The notes: generated by a model not told the origin, from the letters alone. Counted from the stretch's first letter, positions 8,092 through 16,545 are shown. The stretch is DNA of 64,000 bases from Marmoricola endophyticus (GCF_014644415.1 NZ_BMKQ01000001.1:3299217-3363216), one strand, 5' to 3'. Program-made: numbers and translations.

Positions 8092-9039
8092 GTGGCCCGG
8101 CTGATCAGTCTGGTCGAGAACGCCTCGCCGCAGCTGCGCGAGGTGATGGCAGCGCTCGCGCCCCTGGTCAGCGGGGCCCGGATCCCGCACGTGGTGGGCC
8201 TGACCGGCTCCCCGGGGGTGGGCAAGTCCACCTCCACCAACGCGCTGGTGGCGGCGCTGCGGCGTACCGGTGCGCGGGTCGGGGTCCTCGCTTTCGACCC
8301 CTCCTCGCCGTTCTCGGGCGGCGCGCTGCTCGGGGACCGGGTACGGATGTCGGACCACGCACTCGACGACGGGGTGTTCATCCGCTCGATGGCCTCGCGC
8401 GGCCACCTCGGGGGCCTGTCCTGGGCGGCGCCGCAGGCGCTGCGGGTGCTGGAGGTGGCCGGCTGCGACGTCGTGCTGGTGGAGACGGTCGGGGTCGGGC
8501 AGAGCGAGGTCGAGATCGCCGGGCTGGCCGACACCACGGTCGTGCTGCTCGCGCCGGGGATGGGGGACGGCATTCAGGCGGCGAAGGCGGGCATCCTCGA
8601 GATCGGCGACGTGTACGTCGTCAACAAGGCCGACCGTGACGGTGCCGACCAGGTGCGCCGCGACCTGCGCACGATGCTGCGCCAGTCCGAGCGGGACAGT
8701 GGTGCTGCCGCCGCGGCGTCGGGTGACGCTCGGTGGAGCGCCCCCGTGCTGGCCACCGTGGCCAGCGAGGGCACGGGACTCGACGAGGTGGCCGAGGCCC
8801 TCGCGGCGCACCGCGCGTGGCTGGAGGAGCGCGGCGACCTCGTACGCCACCGGGTGCGGCGCAGCCGGGAGGAGATCGAGGCCATCGCCACCACGACGAT
8901 GCGCGCCCAGTGGCGCGCGAGCGGTCGCCTCGCGGCGCTCGACGACCTCGCCGAGCAGGTGGCCCGCGGCGAGAGCGACCCGTACGCCGCTGCCGACCTG
9001 CTGCTGGCCGACGCGGGGACGGACCTCACCGCGGGCTGA
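8092..9039 (+). CDS. meaB: MeaB-type GTPase, methylmalonyl-CoA mutase chaperone
   Basis: A G3E P-loop GTPase that protects and reloads the adenosylcobalamin-dependent methylmalonyl-CoA mutase. Seen: Walker A GSPGVGKST, the family blocks DPSSPFSGGALLGDR and IRSMASRGHLGG, ETVGVGQSEVEI as Walker B region, and the NKAD guanine motif. The first standard start in frame is GTG 8092, but homologous residues (DVDTLVDGARR, ADPRS) lie upstream. A CTG at 7996 overlapping the thiolase stop is the only other start-like codon covering them, so the real N-terminus may be about 32 residues longer. It sits directly after the thiolase gene. Confidence 0.9.
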   Translation: MARLISLVENASPQLREVMAALAPLVSGARIPHVVGLTGSPGVGKSTSTNALVAALRRTGARVGVLAFDPSSPFSGGALLGDRVRMSDHALDDGVFIRSMASRGHLGGLSWAAPQALRVLEVAGCDVVLVETVGVGQSEVEIAGLADTTVVLLAPGMGDGIQAAKAGILEIGDVYVVNKADRDGADQVRRDLRTMLRQSERDSGAAAAASGDARWSAPVLATVASEGTGLDEVAEALAAHRAWLEERGDLVRHRVRRSREEIEAIATTTMRAQWRASGRLAALDDLAEQVARGESDPYAAADLLLADAGTDLTAG

Positions 9040-9143
9040 GTCCTCCGACGTCGACCCGCGCGCCTGCGTTACCAGTGTGACTGATGGTGCTAGGAAGGGG
9101 CGGTCCGGACTTCCCCCGTGCCTGCCTCCCGGAAGGTTTCGCC

Positions 9144-9323
9144 ATGGATGCCGCTCTGAAGAAGGGCGTGGCCCTCGTGGTCGTCGTCTTCATCGGGTTC
9201 TACCTGTTCACCGACCCGACCGGGCTGGCCGGGTTCACCCGTGACGGCGCCGACGCGATCTGGAGCGGGCTGCAGCGGCTCTTCGACGCCCTCCAGCAGT
9301 TCATCCGCACCCTGACGGCCTGA
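9144..9323 (+). CDS. Small single-pass membrane protein
   Basis: A 59-residue protein with one strong membrane helix at about residues 8-25 (GVALVVVVFIGFYLF) and a short amphipathic tail. I do not recognise a family beyond small actinobacterial membrane proteins. The ATG at 9144 has GGAAGG seven bases upstream; an earlier in-frame start lacks such a site. Its TGA overlaps the next ATG (TGATG), so it is probably translated together with the PH-domain protein and may act with it. Confidence 0.7.
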   Translation: MDAALKKGVALVVVVFIGFYLFTDPTGLAGFTRDGADAIWSGLQRLFDALQQFIRTLTA

Positions 9324-9865
9324 TGGGCCTGCGGTCGGCGCTGCGCTCCTGGCAGAGCCGCGCCGTCTCCGAGCGGGTGCTGCGCCGCCTCGATGAGGTC
9401 CTGGTCGCCGACGTCGGGCACCACTGGGTGGTCTACACCAAGCCGGTGCTGATCGCGCTGCTCGGGCTCGCGGCGTTCGGCGGCGCCGCGTTCGCCGGGA
9501 CGGGGTCGAGCGTCCTCAGCGTGCTCGGGCTGCTGCTGCTCGCCTGGTCGGCGTACGCCTGCCTGCGCGAGAGCGCCGACCGGCTGATCCTCACCAACAT
9601 GCGGGTGCTGCGCATCCAGGGTGTCTTCAGCAGGTCGGTGGCCACCATGCCGATCGGCAAGGTGCTGGACACGACCGTGACCCGGCCGCCGCTCGGGCTG
9701 CTGCTCGGCTACGGACACTTCGTCTTCGAGAACGCCGCGCAGGACCAGGGGATGCGCGAGCTGCACTTCCTCCCGCACCCCAAGCAGCTCGACCTCACGA
9801 TCCAGGAGCTGGTGCACCGCTCGTCGGCCGGCTACGGGGCAGCGGCAGGTCCACAGGGGTCCTGA
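9323..9865 (+). CDS. PH domain-containing membrane protein
   Basis: A 180-residue protein with two membrane helices at about residues 40-58 and 64-80, then a bacterial PH (bPH2-type) domain containing LTNMRVLRIQGVFSRSV and PIGKVLDTTV. These domains are common in small actinobacterial membrane proteins of unknown role. Translation is coupled to the upstream 59-residue protein. Its last 71 bases overlap the end of the convergent ChoD-like gene. Confidence 0.8.
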   Translation: MGLRSALRSWQSRAVSERVLRRLDEVLVADVGHHWVVYTKPVLIALLGLAAFGGAAFAGTGSSVLSVLGLLLLAWSAYACLRESADRLILTNMRVLRIQGVFSRSVATMPIGKVLDTTVTRPPLGLLLGYGHFVFENAAQDQGMRELHFLPHPKQLDLTIQELVHRSSAGYGAAAGPQGS

Positions 9866-11519
9866 GCGCCGCCGGCGCGTCGGCGGGGACGACCGGCGAC
9901 CTCGGCGCCACCGGGCGGACGGGCTCGTACGCCTCACCCGGCGCGGGCCGGGGATCGGCGTCGTCCCGGTTCGGCCACAGGGCGACCGCCCGCTCGGCCT
10001 GGGCGGTGATCGTCAGCGACGGGTTGACGCCCGGGTTCGCCGTGATCGCCGAGCCGTCGGTGATGTGCAGGCCGGGGTAGCCGTGGACGCGCTGGTACGG
10101 GTCGACCACTCCGGTCTCCGCGCTCTCGCCGATCACGCAGCCGCCGATGAAGTGCGCGGTCATCGGGATCCCGGCCAGCTCGGCCACCGAGCCGCCCGCG
10201 GTGCCGCCGATCCGCTCGGCGAGGTCGCGGGCGACCTTGTTGGCGATCGGGATCCACGACGGGTTCGGCAGGCCGACACCGGGCCGGCTGGTCATCCCGC
10301 GCCAGGGCCGGCGCCGCAGCCGGGTGGTGATGGAGTTGTCCAGGCACTGCATGACCAGGACGACGACGGACTGCTCGGCCCAGCGCCGCGGGGCGTGCAG
10401 CCGCAGCGCGGCACGCAGTCCGATCCGGTGGTACTCCGCCAGCACCGCCCGCCAGCGCGAGACGCCCGCGCCGCCGTCGACCAGGGCCGCATTGATCAGC
10501 GACAGCGCACTCGAGCCGTGCCCGTAGCGCACCGGTTCGACGTGGGTCACCTCGTCGGGGTGCCAGGAGGACGTGATCGCCACGCCCGGCGTCCAGTCCG
10601 CGGCCTTGTCGCTCGACCGGGCGGTCAGCACCGCCTCGGAGTTGGTCCGGCTGAGCTCACCGACCCGGGGTGACAGACGGGGGAGCGAGGTGCGCCGCAT
10701 CCGGTGCAGCAGGGCCTGGGTGTTCAGCGCGTTGCCGGCGAGGACGACCTGCTCGGCGGTGACGGTACGTCGGCGCCACGGGCTGCCGGTGCGGCGGGTA
10801 CGGACGGCGTACCCGCCCGCCGGCAGCGGGCGGACGTCGTACGCCGTGGTCAGCGGCAGCACCTGCGCCCCTGCGGACTCGGCGAGGTGCAGGTAGTTCT
10901 TGACCAGGGTGTTCTTCGCGTCGTGCCGGCAGCCGGTCATGCAGGCGCCGCAGTCCAGGCAGGTACGGCGCGCCGGCCCGGCGCCACCGAACCACGGGTC
11001 CGCGACCTGCTCGCCCGGCCGCTCCCCGAACAGCACCCCGACGTCGGCGGGGTGGAAGGTCTCGCCGACGCCGTACTCCTCGGCGATGGCCTGCATCTGC
11101 TCGTCGGCCGGTGAGCGGCCGGGGTAGGCGGTGACGCCGAGCATCGTCCTGGCCTGGGCGTACCACGGCGCCAGCTCGGCCCGCCAGTCCGTGATGTGCG
11201 CCCACTGCGGGTCGCGGAAGAAGGCGTCGCCGGGCTCGTACAGCGTGTTGGCGTACACCAGCGACCCGCCACCGACGCCGGTGCCGCTGGCGATGAGCAC
11301 GTCGCGCAGCAGGGTGATCCGCATGATCCCGAAGCAGCGGGCCCACGGTGCCCAGAGGTAGCGGCGCACGTCCCAGGAGGTCCGCGGCAGCTCGTCGTCG
11401 GCGAAGCGGCGCCCCGCCTCGAGCACGCCGACGCGGTAGCCCTTCTCGGTCAGCCGGAGGGCCGCGACGGAGCCGCCGAAGCCGGAGCCGATCACGAGGA
11501 CGTCGTAGTCGTGGGTCAC
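9795..11519 (-). CDS. choD: GMC-type FAD oxidoreductase, ChoD-like (putative cholesterol/steroid oxidase)
   Basis: A 574-residue flavoprotein close in motif order to mycobacterial ChoD. Seen: DYDVLVIGSGFGGSVAALRL as the FAD-binding fold, GTGVGGGSLVYANTLY, the cysteine cluster CLDCGACMTGC, and a GMC C-terminal block ending ITDGSAITANPGVNPSLTI. Whether the substrate is a sterol is unproven. The GTG at 11519 is preceded at seven bases by a minus-strand -10 TAGGGT and 18 bases further by TTGGCA, so the mRNA is probably leaderless. The divergent TetR gene and shared palindrome suggest repression by that protein. Confidence 0.85.
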   Translation of the reverse strand: MTHDYDVLVIGSGFGGSVAALRLTEKGYRVGVLEAGRRFADDELPRTSWDVRRYLWAPWARCFGIMRITLLRDVLIASGTGVGGGSLVYANTLYEPGDAFFRDPQWAHITDWRAELAPWYAQARTMLGVTAYPGRSPADEQMQAIAEEYGVGETFHPADVGVLFGERPGEQVADPWFGGAGPARRTCLDCGACMTGCRHDAKNTLVKNYLHLAESAGAQVLPLTTAYDVRPLPAGGYAVRTRRTGSPWRRRTVTAEQVVLAGNALNTQALLHRMRRTSLPRLSPRVGELSRTNSEAVLTARSSDKAADWTPGVAITSSWHPDEVTHVEPVRYGHGSSALSLINAALVDGGAGVSRWRAVLAEYHRIGLRAALRLHAPRRWAEQSVVVLVMQCLDNSITTRLRRRPWRGMTSRPGVGLPNPSWIPIANKVARDLAERIGGTAGGSVAELAGIPMTAHFIGGCVIGESAETGVVDPYQRVHGYPGLHITDGSAITANPGVNPSLTITAQAERAVALWPNRDDADPRPAPGEAYEPVRPVAPRSPVVPADAPAALRTPVDLPLPRSRPTSGAPAPGS

Positions 11520-11536
11520 GGCGGCGACCCTACGAC

Positions 11537-11561
11537 CGTTGTTGACACCCTGCCAACAACG
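11537..11561. promoter_or_regulatory. 25-bp palindrome, likely TetR operator
   Basis: CGTTGTTG and CAACAACG form perfect eight-base arms around a nine-base centre, with additional symmetry inside. It covers the -35 boxes of both divergent genes: TTGACA (11542-11547) for tetR and TTGGCA (11556 to 11551) for choD. Binding here would block both promoters. Confidence 0.7.
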
Positions 11562-11577
11562 ACCCAGGATGACGTCC

Positions 11578-12159
11578 GTGACTGCGGTGGCGCCCGGCTC
11601 CCGGCTCGAGCCCGAGGCGCGCCGCCGCCAGATCCTGGACGCGGCCCGGGCGCTGTACGCCGAGCGCCCGTACGAGGACGTCTCGGCCGTCGAGCTGGCG
11701 GCCGCCGCGGGCGTGGCCCGTGGGCTGCTCAACCACTACTTCGGCTCCAAGCGCGCACTGTTCCTCACGGTGATGCGCGAGTCGGTCACGATGCCCCGGG
11801 AGATGCTGGAGGATCTCGGCGGGCGGCCGCTCCCCGAGCGGGCCGCGGCCGCCGTGTCCGCGATCCTCGACGCGGCGACGACCTACGGGCAGGACTGGGT
11901 CAACGCCAGCGGCACGGCGACCCTGCGCGGCGACGCCGACGTGCAGCAGGTCGTCGACGAGGCCGACGACCGGGCTGCACGGCTCGTGCTGGACGCACTC
12001 GGCCAGTCCGACGACCCGGCGCTGCGCGTCCGGCTGCGCACCTTCGCGCCGATGGTGAAGGCGACCTGTCGGGAGTGGCTGCACCGCGGCACGGTGCAGC
12101 GCGAGGAGGCGCAGCGCACGCTCACGGACGTGCTCCTGCTGCTGGTGACGCGGCCGTGA
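11578..12159 (+). CDS. TetR/AcrR-family transcriptional regulator
   Basis: A 193-residue repressor-type protein. The N-terminal DNA-binding domain is clear: RRRQILDAARALYAERPYED, then a HTH ending in VARGLLNHYFGSKRALFLTV. The remainder is the variable ligand-binding domain. GTG 11578 is preferred because CAGGAT at 11565-11570 sits seven bases before it, with TTGACA 17 bases further; ATG 11569 would overlap that -10. Its stop overlaps the start of the acetoacetate decarboxylase-like gene (GTGA), so the two are co-translated. It probably controls this operon and divergent choD. Confidence 0.88.
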   Translation: MTAVAPGSRLEPEARRRQILDAARALYAERPYEDVSAVELAAAAGVARGLLNHYFGSKRALFLTVMRESVTMPREMLEDLGGRPLPERAAAAVSAILDAATTYGQDWVNASGTATLRGDADVQQVVDEADDRAARLVLDALGQSDDPALRVRLRTFAPMVKATCREWLHRGTVQREEAQRTLTDVLLLLVTRP

Positions 12160-12752
12160 GCGGCTACCCGCCCGAGCCGTGGCACCTGACCGGCCGCTGC
12201 GTGGTCGGGGTGTGGCTGCTGCCGTCGGGAGTCGCGCCGGTTCCCGACGCCCCCGGCGCGCGCGTGGTGCGGGTGCTCGGCCGCACGGTGGTCGCGGCGG
12301 CGTTCTTCTCGTACGCCGAGCCGAGCCCGCTGACGTACGAGGAGGTGATGGCCACCGTGCTCGTGCGCCGTGGACCGCGCCCGCGGGTGAGCATCACCCA
12401 CATCTGGGTCGACTCGCCGGCCTCGCGCGACGGAGGCCGCGCGCTGTGGGCGATCCCGAAGGAGCTGGCCCGCTTCGAGACCGGCCCGGGGTCGTGGACC
12501 GCTCCTGGCATCGGCGCGGTGCGGATGCGTCCCCGACGACTGCCGCTCGTCGTGCCGCTGGCGTTCCGGCTGCTGCAGGGGCGTGCCGGCGCCGCGGTGG
12601 AGACGCGCGTCGGCGGGCGGGTCCGACCGGCGCTGGGTCGGGCGAGGTGGAGCGTCGACGCCGACGGTCCGCTGGGGTTCCTGGCCGGGCGCCGGCCGGT
12701 GCTGACCTTCTCGGCCGTGCCGTTCCGGCTGGTGTTCGGGCGCCGCCGCTAG
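12156..12752 (+). CDS. Acetoacetate decarboxylase family protein
   Basis: A 198-residue protein with the acetoacetate decarboxylase fold signature. Residues around 45-110 read FFSYAEPSPLTYEEVM, then VSITHIWVDSPASRDGGRALW, then AIPKELARF with the lysine in the position expected for Schiff-base enzymes of this family. Many relatives are not true decarboxylases. It overlaps the tetR stop by four bases, and its own stop overlaps that of the convergent tspO. Co-operonic placement with TetR next to the ChoD-like oxidase suggests a shared lipid or ketone substrate; this is inference. Confidence 0.7.
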   Translation: MSGYPPEPWHLTGRCVVGVWLLPSGVAPVPDAPGARVVRVLGRTVVAAAFFSYAEPSPLTYEEVMATVLVRRGPRPRVSITHIWVDSPASRDGGRALWAIPKELARFETGPGSWTAPGIGAVRMRPRRLPLVVPLAFRLLQGRAGAAVETRVGGRVRPALGRARWSVDADGPLGFLAGRRPVLTFSAVPFRLVFGRRR

Positions 12753-13252
12753 TTAAGCGTGACGATCGCGGCGGTGAGCGCCGTGGCGAACAGCGTCCAG
12801 AGGAGGTACGGCGCCATCAGGACGGCGGCGAGGGGCGTCCGGCGGGCGAACATCGCGATCGTGGCGATGACGGCGAGGTCGAGCAGGGCGATCTCGACCA
12901 GCGCGAGGGTGTAGAGGCCGGCGCCGAAGAAGAGCGGCGTCCACAGCGCGTTCAGCACCAGCTGCACGCCCCAGAGGATGACCGCGCGGCACAGGCCGTA
13001 CCTGCGCCAGACCAGCCAGCCCGCGACGGCGATGAGGACGTAGAGCACCGTCCAGACGGGGCCGAACAGCCCGGCCGGCGGCGCCCACGGGGGCTGCTCG
13101 AGGGAGTCGTACGTCGACCCGGCCGACGAGGAGGCGAGTGCTCCGACGCCGGCGGCCACCGCGACCAGGACGACGGCCACGACCAGCCCGACCAGGGACG
13201 AGGCCGGCCGGGCGGGCCGGTGCGTCAGGGCACTGGTGTTCACACGACCCAT
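12749..13252 (-). CDS. tspO: TspO/MBR family protein
   Basis: A 167-residue membrane protein of the translocator/peripheral benzodiazepine receptor family, which binds tetrapyrroles and has about five helices. Family landmarks seen: SLEQPPWAPPAGLFGPVWTVLY, and WTPLFFGAGLYTLALVEI. The ATG at 13252 gives a short polar N-terminus. GTG 13243 is an alternative, since GACAAT lies seven bases upstream of it on the minus strand and could be a -10 for a leaderless mRNA. Its stop overlaps that of the converging gene. Confidence 0.88.
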   Translation of the reverse strand: MGRVNTSALTHRPARPASSLVGLVVAVVLVAVAAGVGALASSSAGSTYDSLEQPPWAPPAGLFGPVWTVLYVLIAVAGWLVWRRYGLCRAVILWGVQLVLNALWTPLFFGAGLYTLALVEIALLDLAVIATIAMFARRTPLAAVLMAPYLLWTLFATALTAAIVTLN

Positions 13253-13327
13253 TGTCGTCCGCCGGGCAAGCACCTCCCTGCGGGTGAGGGCGTCGGGGTG
13301 TCGTGAGCGGTGACTACGGTTGGGCTC

Positions 13328-13789
13328 ATGACTGACGCCTCGATCGAGCCCGGTGACAACACCGACGACAACGACTCCTACGGCACGTACTCCGTCGACG
13401 CGGAGGACCAGCCGCAGGGCGACGGCGAGTCGATGTCCGACGACCGCGGCCTGACCGAGCCGCTGGACGAGGGCTACTCGCCGCCGGAGAGGTGGTCGGC
13501 CGCGCAGGGCTACGGCAACACCCCGCTCGAGGAGGCGATGGGCGAGGACATGGAGCAGCGCCTGGCCCAGGAGGTGCCCGAGCCCGACCCGTACGCCGAG
13601 GCGGCCAAGGTCTCCGACGTCGACGACCTCGACGACGGCGAGGTCGGCGACGCGCGGTCGGGCCGGCTGGTCGCGGACGAGGGCTCGACCGTGGTCGAGA
13701 GCCAGGACATGGATGCGACCGACGTCGGCATCGACGGCGCCGGAGCGAGCGCCGAGGAGGCCGCGGTGCACGAGGTGCCCGAGGACTGA
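13328..13789 (+). CDS. DUF5709 domain protein
   Basis: A 153-residue, strongly acidic, soluble protein that matches the actinobacterial DUF5709 pattern: LDEGYSPPERWSAAQGYG, EDMEQRLAQEVPEP, GRLVADEG, then ATDVGIDG and SAEEAAVHEVPED near the end. The function is unknown. The ATG at 13328 has a -10 TACGGT exactly seven bases upstream, suggesting a leaderless transcript. Confidence 0.8.
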   Translation: MTDASIEPGDNTDDNDSYGTYSVDAEDQPQGDGESMSDDRGLTEPLDEGYSPPERWSAAQGYGNTPLEEAMGEDMEQRLAQEVPEPDPYAEAAKVSDVDDLDDGEVGDARSGRLVADEGSTVVESQDMDATDVGIDGAGASAEEAAVHEVPED

Positions 13790-13827
13790 GTGATCCACCG
13801 CGACGGCGATCGGGCACGATGGAGACC

Positions 13828-14739
13828 ATGAGCGAGCAGCAGTTCTCCCGTCCCGGTGCCGTCGACCTGTCGGGGCTGGCCCCGACGCCGGCGCCGCAGG
13901 CCGGCACCAGCAGCGCCTACGCGGTGACGATCGACGAGCAGAACTTCCAGACCGTCCTGGAGAGCTCGATGAGCGCGCCGGTGGTGCTGGCGTTCTTCAG
14001 CCCCTCGCGATCCCCGGAGAGCGTCGCGCTGGCCGACGACCTGCAGACGCTGTCCAACGAGTACGAAGGCAAGTTCCTGCTCGGCCGGGTCGACGTCGAC
14101 GCCGCACCCCAGATCGCCCAGGCGATGCAGATCCCGTCGGTGCCCCTGGTCGCGCTCGTGGCGCAGGGCCGCCCCGTGCCGCTGTTCCAGGACGCCGTGC
14201 CGCTGGAGGAGCTCCGTACCGCGCTCGACCAGGTCTTCACCCAGCTGGCCACCCAGGGCTTCACCGGCCGGCACCAGCCGCGCAGCGGCGCCGGACCGGT
14301 CGACGAGGAGTCCGGCGAGCCCGAGCTCGACCCCCGCTACGCGCCGGCGCAGGACGCGCTCGCCGCCGGCGACGTCGACCGCGCGGTCGCGGAGTACCAG
14401 AAGCTCGTCGACGCCAACGCCTCCGACAGCGAGGCGACCGCCGGGCTGTCCATGGCCAAGGTGCTCCAGCGCACCCAGGGCGTCGACCTCGACCAGGCGC
14501 GCTCGGCCGCCGCCGCGTCGCCCGACGACGTCGCCGCCCAGACGATGGTCGCCGACCTCGACCTGCTCGGCGGGCACGTCGACGACGCCTTCACCCGGCT
14601 GGTCGACCTCGTGCGCCGCACCACCGAGGCCGACCGCGACACGGCGCGCAGCCACCTGCTCGACCTGTTCGCCGCCGTCGGCAACGACGACCCGCGGGTG
14701 CAGGCGGGCCGGCGCGCACTGGCCTCGGCCCTGTTCTAG
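13828..14739 (+). CDS. Thioredoxin-like/tetratricopeptide protein (YbbN-like co-chaperone)
   Basis: A 303-residue protein with an N-terminal thioredoxin fold (about 35-140) and C-terminal TPR-like helices (about 160-300: DPRYAPAQDALAAGDVDRAV and following). The redox CxxC is absent; the active-site loop reads FFSPSRSPES, as in YbbN-type proteins that act as holdases. It lies 38 bases after the DUF5709 gene. CACGAT seven bases before ATG 13828 may be a leaderless -10; an ATG at 13819 is also in frame. Confidence 0.8.
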   Translation: MSEQQFSRPGAVDLSGLAPTPAPQAGTSSAYAVTIDEQNFQTVLESSMSAPVVLAFFSPSRSPESVALADDLQTLSNEYEGKFLLGRVDVDAAPQIAQAMQIPSVPLVALVAQGRPVPLFQDAVPLEELRTALDQVFTQLATQGFTGRHQPRSGAGPVDEESGEPELDPRYAPAQDALAAGDVDRAVAEYQKLVDANASDSEATAGLSMAKVLQRTQGVDLDQARSAAAASPDDVAAQTMVADLDLLGGHVDDAFTRLVDLVRRTTEADRDTARSHLLDLFAAVGNDDPRVQAGRRALASALF

Positions 14740-14742
14740 TCG

Positions 14743-15195
14743 CTAGTCGCGCACCCGGCCGCGCAGCGACTTCGTCCGCCCGCGCCGGGTCTTCGCGTCC
14801 AGCCGGCGCCGCTGCGACCCCTTGCTGGGCTTCGTCGGCACCCGCCGTGGCGGCGGCGGCGCCAAGGCCTCGCGCACCCGGGCGGCCAGCCGCTCGCGGG
14901 CGGCCACCCGGTTGCGGTGCTGCGAGCGGTGCTCGGAGGCGGTGATGCCGACCGGGCCCGGTCCGAGCGCGCGTGCGACCCGCTGCTGCTCGTCGGCGGT
15001 CAGCACCGCGGAGGACGCGGCGTCCCAGACCAGCTCGACGCGCGAGTCGGCGGTGTTCACCGACTGACCGCCCGGCCCCGACGACCGTGAGAACCGCTCG
15101 GAGAGCTCGACGGCCGGGATCAGCAGGCCCTGGGGGATGCCCGGCCCGGGCGGTACGAACAGGTCGCCGCCGGGCCCGACGGTGCCCTCAGCCAC
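14743..15195 (-). CDS. arfB: Peptidyl-tRNA hydrolase ArfB (alternative ribosome rescue)
   Basis: A 150-residue class I release-factor-like protein that rescues stalled ribosomes by hydrolysing peptidyl-tRNA. The catalytic GGQ is in SSGPGGQSVNTADSRVEL near residue 42, and the C-terminus is the basic tail (PTKPSKGSQRRRLDAKTRRG) that enters the empty mRNA channel. Length and arrangement match ArfB/YaeJ. Its start overlaps the end of the CoA-binding protein gene by eight bases, so the two are one transcription unit. Confidence 0.92.
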   Translation of the reverse strand: MAEGTVGPGGDLFVPPGPGIPQGLLIPAVELSERFSRSSGPGGQSVNTADSRVELVWDAASSAVLTADEQQRVARALGPGPVGITASEHRSQHRNRVAARERLAARVREALAPPPPRRVPTKPSKGSQRRRLDAKTRRGRTKSLRGRVRD

Positions 15196-15598
15196 GCCGA
15201 CGCCACTCGATCAGCGGGCACGTGTCCATCACCATCGCCAGACCGGCCGCGCGGGTGCGCTCGTACGCCGCCTCGTCGGCGACGCCGAGCTGGAACCACA
15301 CGCCCCGCGCGCCGATCGCGACCGCGGCGTCGGCGTACTCCCCGGCCTGCTCCGAGCGGCGGAAGACATCCACCACGTCGACGGGGAACGGGATGTCGGC
15401 CAGGGTGGCGTACCCCTGCTCGCCGTGCACCGTGGGCGCGTCCGGGTGGACCGGGACGATCCGCTTGCCGCGGCGCTGCAGCTCGGCGGAGACGGAGTAC
15501 GCCGGCCGCCGCTGGTCGCCGGACAGGCCGACGACCGCCCAGGTCTCGCACTCGTCGAGCATCAGGCCCACCGCCGCCAGGTCCCGCCAGTCGCTCAT
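15188..15598 (-). CDS. CoA-binding protein (YccU-like Rossmann fold)
   Basis: A 136-residue CoA-binding domain protein. It has WAVVGLSGDQRRPAYSVSAEL as nucleotide-binding start, IVPVHPDAPTVHGEQGY, VDVVDVFRRSEQ and a C-terminal VMDTCPLIEWRR. Relatives resemble the N-terminal part of acyl-CoA synthetases, with unclear function. A -10 TAGCGT lies six bases before the ATG on the minus strand, suggesting a leaderless mRNA. It is translationally linked to arfB. Confidence 0.88.
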   Translation of the reverse strand: MSDWRDLAAVGLMLDECETWAVVGLSGDQRRPAYSVSAELQRRGKRIVPVHPDAPTVHGEQGYATLADIPFPVDVVDVFRRSEQAGEYADAAVAIGARGVWFQLGVADEAAYERTRAAGLAMVMDTCPLIEWRRRG

Positions 15599-15607
15599 GC
15601 GTCCACG

Positions 15608-16525
15608 CTACGTGTGCGTACGCGCGATGCCGACCAGGTCGCGCACCGGTCCGGCCGGCGGCTGGGCCGAGCCGGACCAGAGAGCCCGCAGGCTGCGGCG
15701 CAGGTCCAGGCCGGTCGTCGGGACCTCGACGAGCTGGCCGGCCGCGAGGTCGCGCTCGACCGATCGGCGGCTGAGGAAGGCGGGTGGGCTGCCGGCGCGG
15801 ACGGACTCGCGCACCGCCGCGGCCGTGCTCAGCTCGACCGCCGGGGCAAGCGCCTCGACGCCCGCGGTCTCGAAGGCGGCGTCGACGACGCCGCGGGTGC
15901 CGGAGCCCTGCTCACGGCTGGTGCGGTCGAGCGCGGCGACCTCCGCGGCCGGCACCGGCTCCCGTCGCCGGGTCAGCCGGTGCCCGGGCGCGACCACGAG
16001 CACGAGCTCGTCGCGGCCGACCTCGGTGGAGCGGAGGTGCTCGGGCGCCGTGGCCCCCTCGACGAACCCGACGTGCGCGCGCCCGTCGGTCACGGCCGCC
16101 TCCACCTCGGCGGAGTTGGCCGCGTGCAGGCTGGTGGCCGACGGCACGTGTCCCTCGCGCTCCTGCCGCTGGCGCAGCAGGACCAGCCAGCGGGGGAGCA
16201 GGCTCTCGGCGACGGTCATCGAGGACCAGACCGCGAGCTCGCGGCTGCGCTCGGAGCGCAGGCCCGCGATGGCGTGCTCGATCTCCTCGCTGAGCTCGAG
16301 CAGCTGCGAGGCCCACTCGACGACGACGACGCCCTCGTCGGTCAGGCTCGACCCGCGCGCCCCGCGTCGTACGAGCGTCAGGCCGACCTGCGCCTCGACG
16401 GCGCGCAGCCGCTCCGAGGCCGACTGCTGGGTGACGGCCAGCTCCCGCGCTGCGCCGCCGATCGACCCCGTACGCGCCACGGCGACCAGCAGCCGGAGGC
16501 CGGCGAGGTCGGGGACGTGGGGCAC
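15608..16525 (-). CDS. LysR-family transcriptional regulator
   Basis: A 305-residue LysR regulator: the N-terminal HTH (LRLLVAVARTGSIGGAAREL, then TQQSASERLRAVE) and a periplasmic-binding-like effector domain. GTG 16525 is chosen because TATGGT (16538 to 16533) lies exactly seven bases before it; an ATG at 16537 overlaps that -10. It is divergent from a TDT-family exporter, and the gap holds a 17-bp palindrome, so it probably regulates the transporter. Confidence 0.88.
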   Translation of the reverse strand: MPHVPDLAGLRLLVAVARTGSIGGAARELAVTQQSASERLRAVEAQVGLTLVRRGARGSSLTDEGVVVVEWASQLLELSEEIEHAIAGLRSERSRELAVWSSMTVAESLLPRWLVLLRQRQEREGHVPSATSLHAANSAEVEAAVTDGRAHVGFVEGATAPEHLRSTEVGRDELVLVVAPGHRLTRRREPVPAAEVAALDRTSREQGSGTRGVVDAAFETAGVEALAPAVELSTAAAVRESVRAGSPPAFLSRRSVERDLAAGQLVEVPTTGLDLRRSLRALWSGSAQPPAGPVRDLVGIARTHT

Positions 16526-16545
16526 AGGAGGAACCATAGCCTGAG

